Origin: Bacillota bacterium
Lineage (GTDB): Bacteria > Bacillota > Desulfotomaculia > Desulfotomaculales > VENG01
NCBI GenBank assembly: GCA_009711705.1
Contig: VENG01000007.1
Location: forward strand, 1-64,000
Reading direction: 5' to 3'
DNA length: 64,000 bases
The notes under the pieces are model-generated. The model had not been told where the DNA came from, did no database searches, and saw only the letters and a program-made list of their open reading frames with translations. A program made the translations under genes and the position numbers. Positions 1 through 7,540 of this stretch are shown piece by piece. Position 1 is the stretch's first letter, and the number at the start of each line of letters is the position of its first letter.

Positions 1-207
1 TGTATTAAAGAGCTTATCCGGTATTAGCACCGGTTTCCCGGTGTTATCCCAGTCTTTTGGGCAGGTTATCCACGCGTTACTCACCCGTCCGCCACTAGGT
101 ATACTCATGTCCATCCCGAAGGATTTCTATGAGCAACCCCGTTCGACTTGCATGTGTTAAGCATGCCGCCAGCGTTCGTCCTGAGCCAGGATCAAACTCT
201 CCATAAA
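1..207 (-). rRNA. rrs: 16S ribosomal RNA, 5' end (partial)
   Basis: The reverse strand carries the universal bacterial 16S 5' region. The 27F-type segment AGAGTTTGATCCTGGCTCAG lies at 200-181, followed by the GACGAACGCTGGCGGC block. By comparison with E. coli numbering the mature 5' end falls at about 207. The gene runs off the left edge of the window, so only about 200 nt are present. Confidence 0.97.
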
Positions 208-297
208 AAGTTTATATAAAGAGTTTAATCTCTTTCTCACTTATCAATCGTTTTACTCACGCTTGACGAGGTGTTTCTATTTAAAAAACCATTGTCA

Positions 298-317
298 CTG
301 TTCAGTTTTCAAAGACC
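298..317 (-). promoter_or_regulatory. boxA-like rRNA leader motif
   Basis: The minus strand reads TCTTTGAAAACTGAAC here, between the promoters and 16S. This is the motif commonly found in Firmicute rRNA leaders and thought to take part in antitermination or pre-rRNA processing. The role is inferred from position and resemblance. Confidence 0.5.
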
Positions 318-357
318 GTTTTTTGCTGGCGATTTTATTTTACGCCGACAAGAACTT

Positions 358-386
358 ATTCTATCAGATTTCTTACTATTTGGCAA
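358..386 (-). promoter_or_regulatory. rRNA operon promoter, proximal copy
   Basis: A minus-strand -35 TTGCCA (386-381), a 17-bp spacer and a -10 TAGAAT (363-358) form a good sigma-A promoter about 150 bp upstream of 16S. It lies in a unit duplicated from the distal promoter, offset by exactly 90 bp. Confidence 0.75.
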
Positions 387-447
387 GTGGTAATTGTTTC
401 CCAACTTGCTTTCTTTTTAAATGCCGGTTTTGCGCCGGCAAGAAATA

Positions 448-476
448 ATTATATCAAACTTTCCTTCTCTGTTCAA
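448..476 (-). promoter_or_regulatory. rRNA operon promoter, distal copy
   Basis: A minus-strand -35 TTGAAC (476-471), a 17-bp spacer and a perfect -10 TATAAT (453-448) form a strong sigma-A promoter. With the copy at 358-386 it gives the tandem-promoter layout usual for rrn operons. Confidence 0.8.
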
Positions 477-665
477 GTGGAAATTGTTTCCCACTTGCTT
501 GCTGTTTTTTCCACCGCTTTCTGCGGCGCAAGATATAGTTTGCCATAACTATGAATCTATATCAAGAGGAAATTTGGACCAGTTCCTTCTTTCTACATAT
601 GCCTACCTCTTATTTAGTTGCAAAAACTCCTTCAGCCGTCATTTTCACATAGTATTATATTTTCT

Positions 666-1631
666 TTATTTAGCTTGACCATTCCAGGTCATTAACTGTT
701 TTAACTCTAACAATGTCTTTGTTTTATTAACCTGTTCTCTAAAGCGTGCTGCGCCGGGCATTCCCTTTGCGTACCAAGCTACATGCTTTCTCATTTCCCA
801 CAGGGCTGATTCCCCCTTGTCTTCAATCATTAACTCCAAATGATACAGGGCCATAGCCATTTTTTCAGTTACATCAGGGCCGGGAGAAAAAGTTCCGGAT
901 TGCATGAAGTCCACCACTTGATTAAAAATCCAAGGGTATCCCAATGCCGCCCTGCCAATCATCACAGCATCACACCCGGTGTCATCAATCATTTTTTTCG
1001 CGTCTTGAGGGGTACAGATATCACCGTTACCGATAACAGGTATCGAAACAGCTTTTTTGACATCTTTGATAATACTCCAATCTGCATGCCCGCCGTAAAA
1101 CTGTTCCCTGGTCCTACCATGCACGGCAACCCCACTGGCGCCGGATTTTTCAACTGCAATGGCAACCTCTACGGCATTAACGTTTTCTTCATTCCACCCT
1201 TTTCGTATCTTAACCGTAACCGGCAAATCCACGGCCAGAACCACGGCACGGACTATTTCCGCCGCCAGGGAAGGGCTCTTCATTAAAGCCGCTCCTTCCC
1301 CATTTTTCACTATCTTTGGCGTAGGACAACCCATGTTGAGGTCAATTATGGCTGCACCGCGCTTAGCTACAACTTTTGCTGCCTCAGCCATAATTTGCGG
1401 ACTATTGCCGAAAATCTGAACACTCACCGGCCATTTTTCGTCCACCGAGTTTAACAACCGCCAGGTCTTTACATTGTTATGCACCAGTGCTTGGGCGTTA
1501 ATCATTTCAGTATAAACCAGGGCACAACCTGCTTTTTGAGCCAGAATACGAAAAGCCCGGTCAGTCACTCCGGCCATAGGGGCGGCGACCACCGGGTTTT
1601 TAAGGGTTACGCTTCCTATATGCACATTCAC
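666..1631 (-). CDS. dusB: tRNA-dihydrouridine synthase B
   Basis: The 321-aa FMN-dependent TIM-barrel enzyme reduces uridines in the tRNA D-loop. The N-terminal [12 protein letters not shown] motif (residues 17-28) and the NMGCPTPK motif with the catalytic Cys at about residue 102 are typical of the DusB branch. Length matches the family. The start is GTG at 1631, preceded by GGAGG at good spacing. It follows coaX by 17 bp, so it is probably co-transcribed, and lies directly upstream of the rRNA operon as in Bacillus, where dusB sits near the fol genes and rrn. Confidence 0.93.
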   Translation of the reverse strand: MNVHIGSVTLKNPVVAAPMAGVTDRAFRILAQKAGCALVYTEMINAQALVHNNVKTWRLLNSVDEKWPVSVQIFGNSPQIMAEAAKVVAKRGAAIIDLNMGCPTPKIVKNGEGAALMKSPSLAAEIVRAVVLAVDLPVTVKIRKGWNEENVNAVEVAIAVEKSGASGVAVHGRTREQFYGGHADWSIIKDVKKAVSIPVIGNGDICTPQDAKKMIDDTGCDAVMIGRAALGYPWIFNQVVDFMQSGTFSPGPDVTEKMAMALYHLELMIEDKGESALWEMRKHVAWYAKGMPGAARFREQVNKTKTLLELKQLMTWNGQAK

Positions 1632-1648
1632 TGCGAGCCTCCATGATG

Positions 1649-2416
1649 CTAATATTTATTTCTTTCATAAACTATTCTTAGTCCCGTAAGCGTTAACATC
1701 TGATCAACCTTATTTATGGTGTTGGATGCGGTAAAAATCAGATCTGCTAATCCTCCGGTGGCAATTACAGTGGGTTCAGACTTCATTTCGGTCTTCATGC
1801 GCCTCACTATTTCATCAACCTGCCCCACAAACCCATAAAAAATACCTGATTGCATACTGTTTACAGTGGTTTTCCCGATTACAGACGGTGGTTTAGAGAT
1901 TTCTACGCGCGGTAGCTTGGCAGCACGAGAAAAGAGCGCCTCGGTGGAAATACCCATTCCAGGGGCAATGGCACCCCCTAAATACTCACCCCGGGCAGAA
2001 ATAGCACAGAATGTGGTGGCTGTGCCAAAATCAACGATAATCAGGGGACCACCGTAGGTTTCATAGCAGGCAACAGCATTGACAATTCTATCTGCCCCAA
2101 CTTCCCTGGGATTTTCATATTTAATAGGCATGCCGGTTTTTATACCGGGTCCCACCAAAACCGGCTGCAAGTCAAAGTACTTCTTACACATCTGCTCCAG
2201 CGAAAAATTAAGCGGTGGTACCACTGAGGATATAACCACGGCATCTATTTGAGCGAATGACAACTCCTGGGATGCAAATAAGTCCCGCAGAAGCATTCCG
2301 TACTCGTCTGCCGTCCGGTTGCGGGCGGTGGACAACCGCCAATCAACTACTAACTCCGAATTCTTAAAGATACCTAGTACCGTATTAGTATTACCGACAT
2401 CAAACACTAGCAGCAT
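1649..2416 (-). CDS. coaX: Type III pantothenate kinase
   Basis: The 255-aa enzyme phosphorylates pantothenate, the first step of CoA synthesis. It belongs to the ASKHA fold, shown by the N-terminal phosphate-binding motif [10 protein letters not shown] (6-15), the [10 protein letters not shown] segment around residue 105 and VDFGTATTF near residue 130. Type III kinases are not inhibited by CoA and need a monovalent cation (family knowledge). It lies downstream of the pan, birA and bioY genes, so this stretch covers pantothenate synthesis and use as well as biotin handling. Confidence 0.95.
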   Translation of the reverse strand: MLLVFDVGNTNTVLGIFKNSELVVDWRLSTARNRTADEYGMLLRDLFASQELSFAQIDAVVISSVVPPLNFSLEQMCKKYFDLQPVLVGPGIKTGMPIKYENPREVGADRIVNAVACYETYGGPLIIVDFGTATTFCAISARGEYLGGAIAPGMGISTEALFSRAAKLPRVEISKPPSVIGKTTVNSMQSGIFYGFVGQVDEIVRRMKTEMKSEPTVIATGGLADLIFTASNTINKVDQMLTLTGLRIVYERNKY

Positions 2417-2483
2417 AGTTATCCCTGCTTTCCCGAGATCATCATTTCAATTTTACCAGACCGCTTCCCTGGGTGCAACTTGT

Positions 2484-3071
2484 TTAACTCCCACTTTCCT
2501 GCATATTATAACTGTCTGGAAATAAACGTCTTTGTACTGCCCTGGCCAATCCGGCAGCAATAACAGCTTTCATTATATCCCACAGTACGAAGGGAATAAA
2601 TCCAATTTGCAATACTGTCATTACCGGGAAAGACTGTCCCATGTAAAAATTAAGTATCAGGTACAGGTACGGCAGTCCAACAATATACAATACAGCTGTT
2701 CCTGCCAGGGTACCGGCCACATAACGTGCTATCCCCGGAGCATTGCTCCCGTGAACAACCCGGCCGGTTACATAAGCGGCCGGAATAAATCCCATAATAA
2801 AACCAAAGGTTGGCTTTATTACATAGGCAGGGGTCCCAAAAGGAGCTGTTTCGAATACAGGCACACCAACAAGCCCTATCAGCATGTATAAAAACATACT
2901 TAAAGCGGCAAGACGAGGGCCGAGAATGCACCCCGCCAAAACTACAACGAAGGGAACGATACTGAAAGGTACTAAGGCAGCACCAAGCCATCTAAACACT
3001 ATCGCTCCAGCTGCCGCCAACGCAGCAAACATGGAAACCAACACCATATCCCGAGCAGAAAGATTCTTCAT
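2484..3071 (-). CDS. bioY: Biotin transporter BioY (ECF S component)
   Basis: The 195-aa hydrophobic protein has about six membrane spans and the BioY pattern ARDMVLVSMFAALAAAGA at its N-terminus. It is the substrate-binding subunit of an energy-coupling-factor biotin importer; the EcfAAT energising module is not in this window. An AAGGAGGT ribosome site precedes the ATG. A BirA-type operator lies directly upstream and birA is the next gene upstream, so biotin-dependent repression is likely. Confidence 0.92.
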   Translation of the reverse strand: MKNLSARDMVLVSMFAALAAAGAIVFRWLGAALVPFSIVPFVVVLAGCILGPRLAALSMFLYMLIGLVGVPVFETAPFGTPAYVIKPTFGFIMGFIPAAYVTGRVVHGSNAPGIARYVAGTLAGTAVLYIVGLPYLYLILNFYMGQSFPVMTVLQIGFIPFVLWDIMKAVIAAGLARAVQRRLFPDSYNMQESGS

Positions 3072-3096
3072 TGGATTACCTCCTTAAAAATTAACT

Positions 3097-3124
3097 GTTA
3101 ACCATAGTTATGTACGAGGTTTAC
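3097..3124 (-). promoter_or_regulatory. BirA-type operator upstream of bioY
   Basis: On the minus strand the dyad is GTAAACC-N14-GGTTAAC, close to the Firmicute BirA consensus of inverted GTTAACC half-sites about 14-16 bp apart. It sits 26 bp before the bioY start codon and matches the spacing of the operator upstream of birA. The matching promoter is not clear by eye. Confidence 0.75.
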
Positions 3125-3147
3125 GATTTAAGCATAAATAAAGCCTT

Positions 3148-4131
3148 CTATTTTTTCCCTCGCAAACTAACCTCTCCGGCCAGAAATCGTTTGCAATTGC
3201 CGTCATTTAGCCTTACCACCAGTGCTCCGGTCTCATCCACGTCTTCCGCTACACCTTCCACGACCTCCTTTAATGTAGAGACTTGCACCCTTTGCCCCAG
3301 AGTGACATTCCATTGTTTCCACTTTTCTAATATGGCATTGAAACCACTGCTAATCCATATTTGATACCAACAATCCATCTGACGAAGAATAGCCTGCAGG
3401 AGTTGTACGCGATTAATTTTTCTACCGGTTTCCATGGCGATTGAAGTTATAACACCCTGGAGCTCTCGAGGAATGTCTTCCTGGTAAATGTTAACATTTA
3501 GGCCAATGCCGATGACAATATGCTGGATACGCTCCATATCAGCATTCATCTCGGTTAAAATACCGCAAAGTTTTCCCTTACCGGCTAATAAATCATTAGG
3601 CCATTTTATACCCGGCACCAAACCGGTTTGTTCATTAATGGCCGCAGCTACAGCTACAGCTGCCACCAAGGTTATTTGCGGCACATCTACCGGGTTTATT
3701 TGGGGCCTCACTACTATACTAAACCAGAGTCCCCTGCCCCGGGGAGAAAACCACCCGCGGCCAAGCCGCCCCTTACCTACTCCTTGTTCTTCGGCTATAT
3801 ATACGGCTCCATCAGGGGCCCCTTCCCGGGCCCACTCCTTAGCGTTTTCATTGGTTGACACTACACCGGCAGAATACCTAACTTCGCTTCCCATTACGGA
3901 CGTTTCTAAATCAGTCTGTACTTCTTCAGGATAAAGCCGGTCGGGAACTGAAACTAACCTATAACCGGCATTAGACCGGGCTTCAATTACATAATCCATC
4001 TTACGCAGGGCTTCCATATGCTTCCATACTGCAGTACGGGATACACCTAACTGCCGGCAAATTTGTTCCCCGGAGATATAATGATCACCATTATTTTTTA
4101 ATAATTGAAGTAAATCAGTACGTAACGTCAT
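3148..4131 (-). CDS. birA: Bifunctional biotin-protein ligase / biotin repressor
   Basis: The 327-aa protein joins an N-terminal winged-helix DNA-binding domain (about 1-65; helix-turn-helix around SGEQICRQLGVSRTAVWKHM) to a biotin ligase domain with the GKGRLGRGW biotinoyl-AMP loop near residue 120 and a C-terminal SH3-like domain. It attaches biotin to carboxylases, and the DNA-binding domain marks it as a group II regulator. Its promoter overlaps a BirA-type operator, implying autoregulation. The start is ATG at 4131 after AAGGGGATTAAT. Confidence 0.95.
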   Translation of the reverse strand: MTLRTDLLQLLKNNGDHYISGEQICRQLGVSRTAVWKHMEALRKMDYVIEARSNAGYRLVSVPDRLYPEEVQTDLETSVMGSEVRYSAGVVSTNENAKEWAREGAPDGAVYIAEEQGVGKGRLGRGWFSPRGRGLWFSIVVRPQINPVDVPQITLVAAVAVAAAINEQTGLVPGIKWPNDLLAGKGKLCGILTEMNADMERIQHIVIGIGLNVNIYQEDIPRELQGVITSIAMETGRKINRVQLLQAILRQMDCWYQIWISSGFNAILEKWKQWNVTLGQRVQVSTLKEVVEGVAEDVDETGALVVRLNDGNCKRFLAGEVSLRGKK

Positions 4132-4159
4132 ATTAATCCCCTTAGTAACAACTTATTAC

Positions 4160-4188
4160 ATAATATATGGGAGCACCTAGACTGTCAA
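4160..4188 (-). promoter_or_regulatory. Sigma-A promoter of birA
   Basis: A minus-strand -35 TTGACA (4188-4183), a 17-bp spacer and a -10 TATTAT (4165-4160) lie just upstream of birA. The -35 box is embedded in the BirA-type operator, so repressor binding would exclude RNA polymerase. Confidence 0.8.
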
Positions 4189-4211
4189 CCTTAAACTTAA
4201 CAATGGTTAAC
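4184..4211 (-). promoter_or_regulatory. BirA-type operator upstream of birA
   Basis: The minus strand reads GTTAACC-N14-GGTTGAC, a near-perfect dyad with the same N14 spacing as the bioY operator. It overlaps the birA -35 box and the stop codon of panD. Confidence 0.8.
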
Positions 4212-4590
4212 ATTCTTCTCCGTGGATTTCCTCTTTTATTACCTCGGTAATATTATTCTGCTCGTCAACAAGCACAACGGTGGGGAGAAAATCAACCGCT
4301 TCCTGTTGATCCATCATGGCATAGGAGATAATAATTACGCTATCCCCCGGCTGAACCAGACGGGCAGCAGCCCCGTTGAGACAAATAACACCGGAACCGC
4401 GAGGTCCTTTTATGGTGTAAGTCTCTAAACGTGCACCGTTGTTATTATTTACGATTTGCACCTTTTCGTTGGGTAATATGCCGGCTGCTTCCAACAGATC
4501 TGCATCTATGGTTATACTCCCCACATAGTTTAGATTCGCCTCCGTTACCGTAGCACGGTGAACCTTGGACTTAAACATAGTTACAAACAT
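4207..4590 (-). CDS. panD: Aspartate 1-decarboxylase (pyruvoyl enzyme)
   Basis: The 127-aa proenzyme makes beta-alanine from aspartate for pantothenate synthesis. The N-terminus is typical ([17 protein letters not shown]), and cleavage at Gly-Ser in NYVGSIT would create the pyruvoyl cofactor. Length matches the family. It starts 3 bp after panC and is the last gene of the pan operon; its stop codon lies inside the BirA-type operator of the next gene. Confidence 0.96.
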   Translation of the reverse strand: MFVTMFKSKVHRATVTEANLNYVGSITIDADLLEAAGILPNEKVQIVNNNNGARLETYTIKGPRGSGVICLNGAAARLVQPGDSVIIISYAMMDQQEAVDFLPTVVLVDEQNNITEVIKEEIHGEEC

Positions 4591-4593
4591 TCG

Positions 4594-5439
4594 TCATACC
4601 TCCACTATGGTGTTATCTATCAAACGAGTTTTACCAAATCGCACGGCCAGAGCGATTAAGACCTGACCATGTAAAACCTGAATAGGTTCTAAATTAGGGA
4701 TACTTAATATTTCAACATAATCAATGTCTGCCATGGACTCTGATTTAATTTTTTCGGTGATTTGCTTACGCAGAGTCAACGCATCGGTTTCACCATTATT
4801 AACTGCATGTTCCGCACCTTGAAGACTGCGGGACAATACAGTGGCAGTCTTACGTTCAGCGGTGCTTAAATAAACGTTCCTTGAACTCATAGCCAACCCG
4901 TCATCTTCACGCACGATGGGAGCATTAACAATTTCTACGTTCATGTTTAAATCTCTAACCATTTGTTTAATTACCATCACTTGCTGTGCATCTTTCTGGC
5001 CAAAATATGCTCTGTCCGGCTCTACCAAATGGAAAAGCTTGTTCACTACCGTAGCCACTCCCCTAAAATGACCGGGTCTTGAACGGCCACACAAGGGAGT
5101 AGTTATTTCCCCCACCTCAACATACGTTTGGTATCCCGGTGGATACATTTCCTCGGGCTCAGGCGAGAAAATAACATCTACCCCTTCTCGGGAGGCCATG
5201 TCAACATCACGCTCAAAATCCTTGGGGTAAGCCAAAAGGTCTTCACCTGGCCCGAACTGAGTGGGGTTCACAAAAAGACTCACCACCACTATTTGGCATT
5301 CCTGCCGGGCCAAGCGCATCAGAGAGAGATGTCCTTGGTGAAAATAACCCATTGTAGGCACCAATCCAATTGTATTACCGGAAGACTTGGCGGAACGCAC
5401 AAAAGACTTAATCTCCCCGATACTGCGGCATACTTTCAC
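4594..5439 (-). CDS. panC: Pantothenate synthetase
   Basis: The 281-aa enzyme condenses pantoate and beta-alanine with ATP. The HIGH-type ATP motif appears as MGYFHQGHLSLM near residue 33, and the FVNPTQF and GQKDAQQ motifs are present. I chose the GTG at 5439 because GGGGGAG precedes it by 6 nt and the product then begins MKVCRSI, as in relatives; in-frame ATGs at 5445 and 5454 are possible but poorly spaced. It lies between panB and panD. Confidence 0.95.
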   Translation of the reverse strand: MKVCRSIGEIKSFVRSAKSSGNTIGLVPTMGYFHQGHLSLMRLARQECQIVVVSLFVNPTQFGPGEDLLAYPKDFERDVDMASREGVDVIFSPEPEEMYPPGYQTYVEVGEITTPLCGRSRPGHFRGVATVVNKLFHLVEPDRAYFGQKDAQQVMVIKQMVRDLNMNVEIVNAPIVREDDGLAMSSRNVYLSTAERKTATVLSRSLQGAEHAVNNGETDALTLRKQITEKIKSESMADIDYVEILSIPNLEPIQVLHGQVLIALAVRFGKTRLIDNTIVEV

Positions 5440-5470
5440 TTGCATCTCCCCCATCCTATACACACACGTT

Positions 5471-6307
5471 TTAATATAACTTTTTTATTACCTCTTCGTC
5501 CATACCAAACTGGTGCTCGCCGGCGGGAAATGACTTTTCCTCAACCTCCTGCCTAAAGGTTTGCATGGCTCCCTTAATATCTTCACGGACATTGATATAC
5601 CGTTTCGCAAACTTGGGGCTAAATCCCCCCACCAAACCTATTAAATCATGAGCAACAAGTACTTGGCCGTCACAATCGGCTCCAGCCCCTATTCCTATAG
5701 TGGCAATCCCCAGCTTAGAAGTAATAAGTTTAGCTAAAGGCGAGGGCACACATTCCAGCACCAAGGAGAAAGCCCCTGCCTCCTCTACCGCCCTGGCATC
5801 TGCCAGCAGTTTTTGCGCTGCCTTTTCATCTTTGCCCTGCACCTTATATCCACCCATTTGGTGGACAGACTGAGGGGTAAGCCCTAAGTGACCCATAACC
5901 GGAATACCGGCATCAGTAATGGCTTTTATTGTACCTGCCACTTCCTGCCCGCCTTCCAACTTAACGGCCTGGGCACCGGCCTCCTGCATCAGCCGCCCGG
6001 CATTACGAATAGCGTCAGCAGTGGAAACATGGTAAGACAAAAAGGGCATATCAGCAACCACCATGGCTCTATTTACCCCTCTGGTAACCGCCTTTACATG
6101 GTGGATCATATCATCCATGGTTACGGGAATAGTTGAATCATAACCTAACACTACATTTCCCAATGAATCCCCGACTAAAATGGCATCAATACCGGCCTCA
6201 TCCACAAGCTGGGCCAGCGGGTAATCATAAGCGGTAAGCATACTTATGGGCCGTCCTTCTGACTTTTTGGTTTTAAAAACGGCCGTGGTCACTTTACTAT
6301 CTTTCAT
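5471..6307 (-). CDS. panB: 3-methyl-2-oxobutanoate hydroxymethyltransferase
   Basis: The 278-aa TIM-barrel enzyme transfers a hydroxymethyl group from methylene-tetrahydrofolate to 2-oxoisovalerate, giving ketopantoate. The motifs MLTAYDYPLAQ (23-33), VGDSLGNVVLG and KLEGGQEV are those of PanB. Its start codon overlaps the stop of the upstream DUF2520 gene (TAATG), showing translational coupling. Confidence 0.96.
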   Translation of the reverse strand: MKDSKVTTAVFKTKKSEGRPISMLTAYDYPLAQLVDEAGIDAILVGDSLGNVVLGYDSTIPVTMDDMIHHVKAVTRGVNRAMVVADMPFLSYHVSTADAIRNAGRLMQEAGAQAVKLEGGQEVAGTIKAITDAGIPVMGHLGLTPQSVHQMGGYKVQGKDEKAAQKLLADARAVEEAGAFSLVLECVPSPLAKLITSKLGIATIGIGAGADCDGQVLVAHDLIGLVGGFSPKFAKRYINVREDIKGAMQTFRQEVEEKSFPAGEHQFGMDEEVIKKLY

Positions 6308-7188
6308 TAACTAGCATCTCCTTTGAAAGTTCTATATAATTTTTCTGCCTGCGCAACATTAATAGTACCCTTTTCCAACCCTACCTGCACTGTATAGTTG
6401 CCCAGCTGCCTATAAAGTTCCTTTTCCTGCGCACTCACCGCATTCAAGGCTTTCATGTGTCCTTCAATTGTAGTCACATCGCCCCGGGCGACTGGGCCGG
6501 TAAGCGCCTGAACAGGACCCTCCCGGTGAATATTCTCCACAGTGCCCCACACCAGAGGCAAAAGGGCTTCAAACGCTTCTTCCTTGGAGAGACCAAAGTT
6601 TTGATACACCCCGGTGGCCAAATGCATTACAGAGACTAAATAATTGGATGCTATGCAAGCAGCTGCATGATACAATCCTTTGTCCCTTGCTTTAATAACA
6701 AAACTTTTACCACCTAAATCTTCTACTATCTTTCTTCCCAAATTAACTGCATCATCGTCACCCTCCAGGGCAAAAAATGAGCCGGGTAAATTTTGCATTG
6801 CACCTTCCACTTCCGCAAAAGATTGCAAAGGGTGAAAACTAAGCACCTTTGCACCCGCTTCCGTCGCGCCCAAGAGCTCGGCCGCAGGATGGGCCCCACT
6901 GGTGTGAGCTACTATCTGTCCCGGCCTGTACCCGCCTTCGGAAGCAATCCCGGCCGATACCTGGCCTATTTCCCTGTCCGGGGTAGTGATAAAGACCAGG
7001 TCAGCTGTTTGGACAGCATGAGCACAATTTTCAAATACCGGACAATTTAAACGGTCAGCTAAATTTCTCGCAGAATCCGGTGTCCTGCTGGTTACTCCGG
7101 ATACTGTGTACCCTTGATTATGTAACAGTATGGCCAGTGCAGAGCCTACTTTTCCCGCTCCAACCACCGCTATTGACGGGTTATTCAT
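6307..7188 (-). CDS. Rossmann-fold DUF2520 protein, possible ketopantoate reductase role
   Basis: The 293-aa protein has an N-terminal NAD(P)-binding fold (AVVGAGKVGSALAILL, about 6-21) and a C-terminal helical DUF2520 domain similar in layout to 6-phosphogluconate or ketopantoate dehydrogenases. It is the first gene of the pan operon and overlaps panB by one base. No panE-type gene is visible here, so this protein may supply the reductase step; that is an inference from context. The start is ATG at 7188 with GGAAAGGAG ahead of it; an upstream in-frame extension lacks a ribosome site. Confidence 0.8.
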   Translation of the reverse strand: MNNPSIAVVGAGKVGSALAILLHNQGYTVSGVTSRTPDSARNLADRLNCPVFENCAHAVQTADLVFITTPDREIGQVSAGIASEGGYRPGQIVAHTSGAHPAAELLGATEAGAKVLSFHPLQSFAEVEGAMQNLPGSFFALEGDDDAVNLGRKIVEDLGGKSFVIKARDKGLYHAAACIASNYLVSVMHLATGVYQNFGLSKEEAFEALLPLVWGTVENIHREGPVQALTGPVARGDVTTIEGHMKALNAVSAQEKELYRQLGNYTVQVGLEKGTINVAQAEKLYRTFKGDAS

Positions 7189-7236
7189 TCTCTGCTCCTT
7201 TCCGCCGGACAGACCACAATAGATAATGCACCAAAA

Positions 7237-7269
7237 GTATAAAAGCCCCCCGGGCACGCTCCGGAGGGC
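7237..7269 (-). terminator. Intrinsic terminator in the pan operon leader
   Basis: On the minus strand GCCCTCCGG and CCGGGGGGC pair as a 9-bp GC-rich stem with a 7-nt loop, followed by TTTTATACTTTT. It sits between the pan promoter and the first gene, so it would act as an attenuator. A competing hairpin GGCAT-ATTT-ATGCC shares bases with its 5' arm. Confidence 0.75.
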
Positions 7270-7395
7270 ATAAATATGCCGTCTTTAAGTACCCGTCTCG
7301 GTCCACACCCGGCTCCAAGCGGAATCTATCTTCCATTTAATTATAAAAACAAACAGCGAGGTACGGTTCGCCAAGGATACCGCCCTTTATGTCAC
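7270..7395 (-). promoter_or_regulatory. Structured leader RNA of the pan operon, candidate riboswitch or pan motif
   Basis: About 125 nt of GC-rich sequence lie between the predicted start site and the terminator in an otherwise AT-rich gap. Pairing candidates visible by eye are GTACC with GGTAC, the hairpin GGCAT/ATGCC next to the terminator, and CCGGG able to pair with the CCCGG of the terminator 3' arm. Position before panBCD fits the published pan RNA motif, but I cannot confirm the consensus. I saw no T-box, TPP, SAM, FMN or cobalamin signature. Confidence 0.5.
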
Positions 7396-7397
7396 CA

Positions 7398-7426
7398 ATT
7401 TTAACACATCGATTTTTAAGGGGCAA
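7398..7426 (-). promoter_or_regulatory. Sigma-A promoter of the pan operon
   Basis: A minus-strand -35 TTGCCC (7426-7421), a 17-bp spacer and a -10 TAAAAT (7403-7398) give a transcript with a leader of about 200 nt before the first start codon. Confidence 0.65.
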
Positions 7427-7484
7427 TGGCAATTTGCAAAAACATTCAAATTTTTGATTTATACCTGTTTATTTGAGCACCGCG

Positions 7485-7513
7485 TTGATTTTTTAAGTAA
7501 CCGATGATAAATT
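7485..7513 (+). promoter_or_regulatory. Sigma-A promoter of the amidohydrolase gene
   Basis: TTGATT (7485-7490), a 17-bp spacer and TAAATT (7508-7513) lie 27 bp before the start codon. It is divergent from the pan promoter; the 352-bp gap between the two genes is thus filled by two promoters and the pan leader. Confidence 0.6.
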
Positions 7514-7540
7514 TTAATCGAAAGAAGGTGCTCTTATTAT

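Larger units (their letters stand above)
330..505 (-). repeat. Imperfect tandem duplication carrying the two rRNA promoters
   Basis: Two units of about 90 bp each contain a GCCGRCAAGAA stretch, a promoter and a CAAGTGG...CCACTTG hairpin. The rest of the gap up to dusB (506-665) holds a partial third relative (GCGGCGCAAGATATAG around 522-537) without a convincing -10 element; I see nothing else there. Confidence 0.6.

Noticed and set aside
7270-7395. T-box leader for the pan operon
   Set aside because: No GGTGGNACCGCG-type T-box sequence or specifier-loop pattern was found before the terminator.
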